DNA from: Bacteroidaceae bacterium
GTDB taxonomy: Bacteria; Bacteroidota; Bacteroidia; Bacteroidales; Bacteroidaceae
Length of the DNA: 6,439 nucleotides
Direction of reading: 5' to 3'
Assembly: GCA_017557475.1 (NCBI GenBank)
Contig: JAFYYO010000219.1
Span: forward strand, 1-6,439
The notes under the pieces are model-generated. The model searched no databases and was not told the DNA's origin. It saw only the letters and a list, made by a program, of their open reading frames with translations. A program made the position numbers and the translations under genes. This document shows positions 1 through 4,498 of this stretch, piece by piece. The stretch's first letter is position 1. Each line of letters begins with the position of its first letter.

Positions 1-1
1 C

Positions 2-346
2 ACCGTCATTCCTCACGAACGCCTGACCTATCCAGCGGCACCTCCCCGTTCCTTCGCTTATTGTTCCGATACCGTCTATCTTCCTGAGTTGAAGGATATT
101 GTGAAGGGAGTTGATTTGCTTTATCATGAAGCCACTTACCTTCATGAAAGAGCTTTAAGGGCAGAGCAAACCCGACATTCCACAGCCCTTCAAGCAGCAA
201 TGGTTGCAAGAGATGCTGAGGTAGGGCAGCTTTGCATTGGTCACTTCAGCGCCAGCATCAAGTCCGAAGAAGCCCTTCTCGAAGAGGCTCAAAGCATTTT
301 CCCAAACACCATTCTCGCCAACGAAGGCCTCGTCGTCAAAATCTAA
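2..346 (+). CDS. rnz: Ribonuclease Z, C-terminal part (5' end outside window)
   Basis: Ribonuclease Z is a cytoplasmic zinc-dependent endonuclease of the metallo-beta-lactamase fold that cuts the 3' trailer from tRNA precursors. The visible 114 residues are the C-terminal third of a short-form (ELAC1/bacterial) enzyme. They show the family motifs in the expected order: RSFAYCSDT, whose Asp is a metal ligand; LLYHEATY, the HEAT motif; RHSTALQAA, the HST motif; GHFS, whose His is a metal ligand; and the tail FPNTILANEG. The frame enters at base 2 and ends at TAA 344-346. The TTG at 89 is internal, not a start, because the SDT motif lies upstream of it in the same frame. One oddity: the segment after GHFS reads ASI where I recall most relatives having (A/S)RY. 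No clear intrinsic terminator follows. The identification is very secure; the substitution is seen directly but its effect is unknown. Confidence 0.96.
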   Translation, partial: TVIPHERLTYPAAPPRSFAYCSDTVYLPELKDIVKGVDLLYHEATYLHERALRAEQTRHSTALQAAMVARDAEVGQLCIGHFSASIKSEEALLEEAQSIFPNTILANEGLVVKI

Positions 347-381
347 GGCTCGGCTAGCTTAGGAATTCTCCCTGCTTCGTG

Positions 382-458
382 GCCAGTCCTGGCACGTCAG
401 TACTCCAATCCTCGCATGGATATACTCGAGTACCTCCACGTTGGTACTGGAGTACTCC
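382..458. repeat. Cluster of GTAC-centred palindromes, candidate dispersed intergenic repeat
   Basis: Within 77 bases there are five inverted repeats. They are GCCAG-tc-CTGGC (382-393); AGTACTCCA (399-407) against TGGAGTACT (448-456); the perfect palindrome TACTCGAGTA (423-432); AGTACC (429-434) against GGTACT (443-448); and the perfect palindrome GGAGTACTCC (449-458). GTAC occurs four times between 400 and 455. AGTACTCCA-like words also recur directly at 399, 429 and 451. No T-tract follows, so a terminator is unlikely. It could be a dispersed repeat or a protein-binding region; the structure is seen, the role is not known. Confidence 0.5.
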
Positions 459-544
459 CACGGGTGGACTATCGGGATACTGCGCCAAACCTGCACTTCA
501 TCCTCGTTATTTTGAGTGCTATATCAAATATTTTTGCTAATTTA

Positions 545-575
545 TATGCGTGTAAAAGAATTTTTACTAACTTTG
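545..575 (+). promoter_or_regulatory. Predicted Bacteroidetes promoter for the repeat-protein gene
   Basis: TAACTTTG at 568-575 matches the Bacteroidetes -7 element TAnnTTTG. TATG at 545-548 lies 19 bases upstream and is a weak match to the -33 TTTG. Transcription would begin near 582, leaving a leader of about 185 bases before the ATG at 768. It is the best match in this gap. Confidence 0.6.
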
Positions 576-586
576 CATCGTGATTC

Positions 587-717
587 GAACAGAAGTTCTT
601 AGCATAGAAATAAATTTCTCTGCATGAGCTGACGCTCAAAATCACGCTGCGAGCCTGCTTCCGCTCGGGAGAACTGATACAAGCATCGTTCTCCTCTCGC
701 TTAAACGCAGGCTTGCA
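587..717 (+). promoter_or_regulatory. Structured 5' leader upstream of the repeat-protein gene
   Basis: Four hairpins can be drawn in succession. GAAC/GTTC with an AGAA loop lies at 587-598. A weaker stem with GCA/TGC and AGAA/TTCT arms lies at 602-623. TGAGC/GCTCA with a TGAC loop lies at 625-638. The long hairpin at 648-717 has an 11-pair outer stem (648-658 with 707-717, one G-U) and an 8-pair inner stem (667-674 with 688-695, one G-U) separated by an internal loop. No T-tract follows the last stem, so it is not an intrinsic terminator. I do not recognise a known riboswitch class. A role in mRNA stability or translation control is inference. Confidence 0.45.
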
Positions 718-767
718 AGCAGAGACTAACAAACTAACATACTTATAAACTCAAATACTTATATCCT

Positions 768-3275
768 ATGAAGCAGAAATACCTCTTCGCAGTCTTGCTA
801 TTATTGGTGGCAGGCTTGCAATCTGTTAAGGCCCAGGAGGCTTATGCTGTTTACACAGACAACAACACGACGCTGACGTTCTATTACGACAATCAGAAGG
901 CATCTCGCTCAGGTGATGTCTATGAGCTGAACACGGGTTCTAATTGGCCAGGCTGGTCTTCTGACCATAAAAAGGATGTCACCAAAGTGGTGTTCAATGC
1001 CTCGTTTGCCGGCGCTCGGCCCACAATCACGTATGCCTGGTTTTCCGGTATGGAGTATCTGGAGCAAATCGAGGGCATCAACTACCTCAAGACCGACGAG
1101 GTCACCAATATGTCAAACATGTTCGCTGACTGCAAAAACTTGGAGAGTCTCGATGTAAGTCACTTCAATACGAGTAAGGTGACAAGCATGACCTGGATGT
1201 TCGGTAGTTGTTTGGCTTTGACCAGTCTCGACGTAAGCCATTTCAATACGAGTAAGGTGACAAGCATGTATTGCATGTTCTATTATTGTAAGGCTTTAAC
1301 AAGCCTCGACGTTAGCCATTTTGATACGCAAAATGTAACTAACATGTCTGCCATGTTCTGTGGCTGTCAAAATTTGATGAGCCTAGACTTAAGCCACTTC
1401 AATACAGGCAATGTAACCGATATGGGTAGTATGTTCTATTATTGCGAGGCTTTGACCAGTCTCGATGTGAGCCACTTTGATACGCAGAATGTGACAAAAA
1501 TGAGTTATATGTTCTATAATTGCGAGGCTTTAACCAGTCTCGATGTGAGCCACTTCAACACCTCAAAGGTGACGAACATGAGTTATATGTTCTATAGTTG
1601 CAAGGCTTTAACGGGCCTTGACGTAAGCCACTTCGACACGCAGAATGTAACCAACATGATGTGGATGTTTGCGAAATGCGAAGCCCTCACGAGTCTCGAT
1701 GTAAGTCATTTCAATACGCAGAATGTTACCAATATGTCTGTCATGTTCTCTAATTGCGAGGCTTTGACGAGTCTCGATGTAAGTAATTTCAACACGGAGA
1801 AGGTAACTGATATGGGAGACATGTTTGTTTTGTGCAAGTCTTTGACGAGTCTAGATGTGAGCAACTTCAACACCTCAAAGGTGACTGACATGGTTCGAAT
1901 GTTCTATATGTGTAGTGGCTTGACAAACATTGATGTATCAGGCTTCAATACATCTAAGGTGACAGAAACTGGCGCAATGTTTTCTGGTTGCAAGGCATTG
2001 ACGAGTCTCAACCTGACTGGCTGGAACACGGGACGAGTTACTTCAATGTCTGAAATGTTCAATAATTGCAAGTCTTTGACGAGCCTCAATCTGAGCAGCT
2101 GGAACACAGGCAAAGTGACCCACATGAATAGTATGTTCAGTGGATGTGGCTCCTTGACCAAGATACTTGTAGGCGAAGGCTGGAACATGGATAAGGTGGA
2201 GGCTTCGAACTACATGTTCTATGGCTGCACCAGCCTCAAAGGCGATAAGGGCACAACGTACGACCCCAATCATATAGATGGAGCTTATGCCCATATCGAT
2301 GGCGGCACAGATAACCCTGGCTATTTCTCTGGCCCAGAACCCTATGTAGTCTTTAGTGAATTCTTCGACGAAAGAGGTTTCAGACGCTACAACGTTACCT
2401 TCTACTGCGACGGAAACAGGGGGATACACGAAACGACTGAAGGGGAAACAGCCTATTCGTTGCAGACGACGACAAATGCTAATCCTGCCTGGATGAGCAA
2501 GAACACTGGAGTTGTCAAGGTGGAGTTCGATCCATCCTTTGCTCAGGCTCGACCCATAAGCACACGATGCTGGTTCCAAGGAGCAACGCGTCTGGCGGAA
2601 TTTGTCGGCATGGAGTATTTGAACACAAGTCAGGTAAAAGATATGTTCGAAACGTTCTACAATTGTCAGGCACTCACGAGCATCAACCTGAGTACTTGGG
2701 ACACGAGTAGCGCAACAAGTATGCAAGAAATGTTCTGCAGTTGCAAGAATTTGGCAAGCTTGAACCTGAAGGGCTGGAATACAAGCAACGTGACTACGAT
2801 GTATTCGATGTTTAGAAGTTGTCCTGCTCTAACCACTCTTGTCCTGAATAGCTTCAATACAAACAATGTGACAGATATGGGCTATATGTTCTACGATGAC
2901 CGCAAGTTGCAAAGAATCGTCGTAGGCGATGGCTGGAGCACAGATAAGCTCACACGTTCCGATTACATGTTCTATGGCTGCACCAGTCTCGTAGGCGAGA
3001 AAGGCACGACCTATGACGCTAATCACGTTGATGCATCTTATGCCCATATTGACGGCGGAACAAGCAATCCCGGCTATCTCTCTGCATCAATCAAAGGCGA
3101 CGTCAACATGGATGGAACGGTTGATATAGCTGATGCCGTAAGTGTCTTGAACGCGATGGCAGGGCAACCCGTTGCGGGTAATGCAAATGTGAACGGAGAC
3201 AAAGACGAATATGGCAACCCTGTAGTTGACATAGCCGACCTCGTAACCGTCCTCAACATCATGGCTGGACAATAG
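768..3275 (+). CDS. Secreted BspA-like 26-residue leucine-rich-repeat protein with C-terminal dockerin
   Basis: This 835-residue protein begins with a Sec signal peptide (residues 1-22, MKQK then a Leu-rich core, likely cut VKA|Q; no lipobox). Residues 24-124 form an N-terminal cap domain. Residues 125-462 are 13 uninterrupted 26-residue repeats of the DUF285/BspA-like surface-protein type, with core LTSLDVSHFNT..VT.M..MF..C. Residues 463-525 are a C-terminal cap. A second copy of the whole architecture follows: cap 526-635, three repeats at 636-713, cap 714-776. Residues 777-835 are a type I dockerin-like domain with two DIADxVxVLNxMAG helices. The first calcium loop, D778-D789, is canonical; the second carries a six-residue insertion. 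BspA-like repeats are linked to adhesion in Tannerella and other genera, so an extracellular binding role is likely but the ligand is unknown. No type IX sorting domain or LPXTG anchor is visible. The ATG at 768 is chosen because the signal peptide starts there; there is no Shine-Dalgarno, as is usual in this phylum. The gene has its own promoter and terminator. Confidence 0.93.
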   Translation: MKQKYLFAVLLLLVAGLQSVKAQEAYAVYTDNNTTLTFYYDNQKASRSGDVYELNTGSNWPGWSSDHKKDVTKVVFNASFAGARPTITYAWFSGMEYLEQIEGINYLKTDEVTNMSNMFADCKNLESLDVSHFNTSKVTSMTWMFGSCLALTSLDVSHFNTSKVTSMYCMFYYCKALTSLDVSHFDTQNVTNMSAMFCGCQNLMSLDLSHFNTGNVTDMGSMFYYCEALTSLDVSHFDTQNVTKMSYMFYNCEALTSLDVSHFNTSKVTNMSYMFYSCKALTGLDVSHFDTQNVTNMMWMFAKCEALTSLDVSHFNTQNVTNMSVMFSNCEALTSLDVSNFNTEKVTDMGDMFVLCKSLTSLDVSNFNTSKVTDMVRMFYMCSGLTNIDVSGFNTSKVTETGAMFSGCKALTSLNLTGWNTGRVTSMSEMFNNCKSLTSLNLSSWNTGKVTHMNSMFSGCGSLTKILVGEGWNMDKVEASNYMFYGCTSLKGDKGTTYDPNHIDGAYAHIDGGTDNPGYFSGPEPYVVFSEFFDERGFRRYNVTFYCDGNRGIHETTEGETAYSLQTTTNANPAWMSKNTGVVKVEFDPSFAQARPISTRCWFQGATRLAEFVGMEYLNTSQVKDMFETFYNCQALTSINLSTWDTSSATSMQEMFCSCKNLASLNLKGWNTSNVTTMYSMFRSCPALTTLVLNSFNTNNVTDMGYMFYDDRKLQRIVVGDGWSTDKLTRSDYMFYGCTSLVGEKGTTYDANHVDASYAHIDGGTSNPGYLSASIKGDVNMDGTVDIADAVSVLNAMAGQPVAGNANVNGDKDEYGNPVVDIADLVTVLNIMAGQ
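1140..2153 (+). repeat. Thirteen tandem 78-base coding repeats (module A)
   Basis: Thirteen units of exactly 78 bases (26 codons) run without any indel, encoding residues 125-462. Consensus positions are Leu1, Leu4, Asp5, Phe9 or Trp9, Thr11, Val14, Thr15, Met20, Phe21 and Cys24. Neighbouring units can be almost identical in DNA: 1441-1477 and 1519-1555 differ at one base in 37, and a 19-base word at 1500-1518 recurs exactly at 1578-1596. Units 12 and 13 diverge (LNLTGW, LNLSSW) and resemble module B. The close DNA identity suggests recent unit duplication or gene conversion. Confidence 0.95.
2211..2330 (+). repeat. C-terminal cap of module A (duplicated at 2964-3083)
   Basis: This stretch encodes residues 482-521, a 40-residue cap starting YMFYGCTSL and ending NPGYFS. 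It matches residues 733-772 at 32 of 40 positions. The DNA copies share an exact 23-base word (2211-2233 and 2964-2986). The pair marks the ends of two duplicated repeat modules. Confidence 0.9.
2673..2906 (+). repeat. Three tandem 78-base coding repeats (module B)
   Basis: Three 26-codon units encode residues 636-713 (LTSINLS..., LASLNLK..., LTTLVLN...). They are more divergent from one another than the module A units. The third unit has DDRK where the others have the conserved Cys24. A fourth, cap-type repeat starts at residue 714. Confidence 0.9.
2964..3083 (+). repeat. C-terminal cap of module B (copy of 2211-2330)
   Basis: This stretch encodes residues 733-772, the second copy of the 40-residue cap, ending NPGYLS just before the short linker ASIK and the dockerin. 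It shares 32 of 40 residues with the first copy, which supports an ancestral duplication of the whole module. Confidence 0.9.
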
Positions 3276-3297
3276 GAGAATAAAATAAGATAATAAG

Positions 3298-3330
3298 AAA
3301 AGCCTGTCGTTCTCTTGCGGCAGGCTTTTT
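3298..3330 (+). terminator. Intrinsic terminator after the repeat-protein gene
   Basis: AAAAGCCTG (3298-3306) pairs with CAGGCTTTT (3321-3329). The stem extends through T-G, C-G and G-C to 12 pairs around an 8-base loop, and the 3' arm runs into five Ts. It begins 22 bases after the stop codon and would insulate asnA from upstream transcription. Confidence 0.88.
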
Positions 3331-3405
3331 ACTTCGTATAAGAAATGCATATTATATGCTAAAGGGATAATAATGTGGTGATATGTAACTTTTTTGCATG
3401 TTTTG

Positions 3406-3437
3406 TTTGACAATTTGAAATAAAAGCAGTACCTTTG
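3406..3437 (+). promoter_or_regulatory. Predicted Bacteroidetes promoter of asnA
   Basis: A perfect -33 TTTG (3406-3409) is followed after 20 bases by TACCTTTG (3430-3437), a perfect match to TAnnTTTG. Transcription would begin near 3443, giving a leader of about 15-20 bases before the ATG at 3461. The palindrome TTGCATGCAA (3435-3444) overlaps the -7 box and the expected start point. Confidence 0.8.
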
Positions 3438-3460
3438 CATGCAATTTTGAAAGAAACGAT

Positions 3461-4498
3461 ATGAGTAAACTCTTAAAGCCTGACGGATACACTGCTTTGC
3501 TTGACCTGAATCAAACGGAGCAGGCAATCAAGAAAATCAAGGACTTCTTCCTGAGCAGTCTCTCTACAGAGCTAAGGTTGCGTCGAGTAACTGCGCCGCT
3601 TTTCGTGCTTCGTGGACTTGGCATCAACGACGACCTGAATGGAGTGGAGCGTCCCGTAAGCTTCCCCATCAAGGATATGAACGATGCCACGGCTGAAGTG
3701 GTACATTCCCTTGCAAAGTGGAAACGTCTTACACTCGCAGAGTACAAGACGAAACCTGGCTTCGGCATCGTTACAGATATGAACGCTATTCGAGCCGATG
3801 AGGAGCTTGACAACATCCACAGCCTCTATGTCGATCAGTGGGACTGGGAACGTGTTCTGCTTCGTGAGAACCGCAATGAAGCCTATCTGCGTCGCATTGT
3901 CTCGAAGATTTATAGCGCAATTCTGCGTACTGAGTTCTATGTTTGCGAGAACTATCCTCAGCTGAAGCCTTTCCTGCCGGAAGATATTCATTTCGTTCAC
4001 AGCGAAGAGCTTCTGCAACTCTATCCCGATAAGACTCCGAAAGAGCGAGAGGATTTGATTTGCAAGACCTACGGCGCTGTATTTATTATAGGTATAGGAG
4101 GCAAGCTCAGTAATGGCGAAGTGCACGACAATCGAGCTCCCGACTATGACGATTGGAGCACGCCCAACGAGAGCGGTTTCATGGGACTGAACGGCGACTT
4201 GCTTGTTTGGTATCCGACTCTTAACAGAAGTATCGAACTCAGTTCGATGGGTATTCGTGTCGATAAGGAAGCCCTTCTCAAACAGCTCGCCCTGCAAGGA
4301 AAGGAAGAACGCAAGGAGCTTTACTTCCATCAGCGTCTTTTGGGAGACACTTTGCCTTTGACCATTGGCGGAGGCATCGGGCAGAGCCGACTCTGTATGG
4401 TGCTTCTGCATAAGGCTCATATTGGCGAAACGCAGGCCAGCATCTGGCCAAACGAGATGAGACAGGAATGCAAGGAAGCAGGAATGACGCTCATATAA
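3461..4498 (+). CDS. asnA: Aspartate-ammonia ligase (asparagine synthetase A)
   Basis: AsnA makes asparagine from aspartate, ammonia and ATP (giving AMP and pyrophosphate) in the cytoplasm; its fold is that of class II aminoacyl-tRNA synthetases. The 345-residue product is slightly longer than the E. coli enzyme (330) and aligns with it along its length. Conserved segments include INDDLNGVERPV (55-66), EVVHSLAKWKR (79-89), YVDQWDWERV (123-132), FLPEDIHFVHS (171-181), GIGGKLS (211-217), RAPDYDDWSTP (225-235), LSSMGIRVD (260-268) and GGGIGQSRL (303-311). The ATG at 3461 follows the predicted promoter by about 20 bases and matches the family N-terminus. Its last 31 bases overlap the likely start of the receptor gene, so the two are probably one transcript. 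The gene looks intact. Confidence 0.98.
   Translation: MSKLLKPDGYTALLDLNQTEQAIKKIKDFFLSSLSTELRLRRVTAPLFVLRGLGINDDLNGVERPVSFPIKDMNDATAEVVHSLAKWKRLTLAEYKTKPGFGIVTDMNAIRADEELDNIHSLYVDQWDWERVLLRENRNEAYLRRIVSKIYSAILRTEFYVCENYPQLKPFLPEDIHFVHSEELLQLYPDKTPKEREDLICKTYGAVFIIGIGGKLSNGEVHDNRAPDYDDWSTPNESGFMGLNGDLLVWYPTLNRSIELSSMGIRVDKEALLKQLALQGKEERKELYFHQRLLGDTLPLTIGGGIGQSRLCMVLLHKAHIGETQASIWPNEMRQECKEAGMTLI

Larger units (their letters stand above)
347..767. other. Gene-free intergenic region and leader
   Basis: This 421-base stretch between rnz and the repeat-protein gene has no credible coding sequence; the one open frame (complement of 469-732) starts at TTG and resembles no family I know. The first part (about 382-458) is dense in short palindromes. 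The middle (about 515-570) is AT-rich and carries the promoter for the downstream gene. From about 582 onward it would be the transcribed leader, with several possible hairpins, then a 50-base unstructured A/T-rich run into the ATG. No T-tract terminator for rnz is visible. Confidence 0.8.

Noticed and set aside
648..717. Long hairpin as a transcription terminator for rnz
   Set aside because: No T-tract follows the 3' arm, it lies 300 bases beyond the rnz stop, and it is downstream of the predicted promoter of the next gene.
469..732. 87-codon open frame on the complement of the rnz-repeat protein gap
   Set aside because: It begins at TTG, has no family resemblance and runs antisense through the predicted promoter and structured leader, so chance is the better explanation.
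1140..2153. CRISPR-like interpretation of the regular 78-base repeats
   Set aside because: The period is an exact multiple of three with a continuous reading frame and known 26-residue protein repeats; there are no short identical repeats separated by unique spacers.
2043..2726. 227-codon open frame on the complement of the repeat-protein gene
   Set aside because: It is a by-product of the repeated coding sequence; the + frame carries the repeat, cap and signal features.
3572..4420. 282-codon open frame on the complement of asnA
   Set aside because: It is a shadow of the strongly conserved asnA frame, with no recognisable domain and no promoter or start context.
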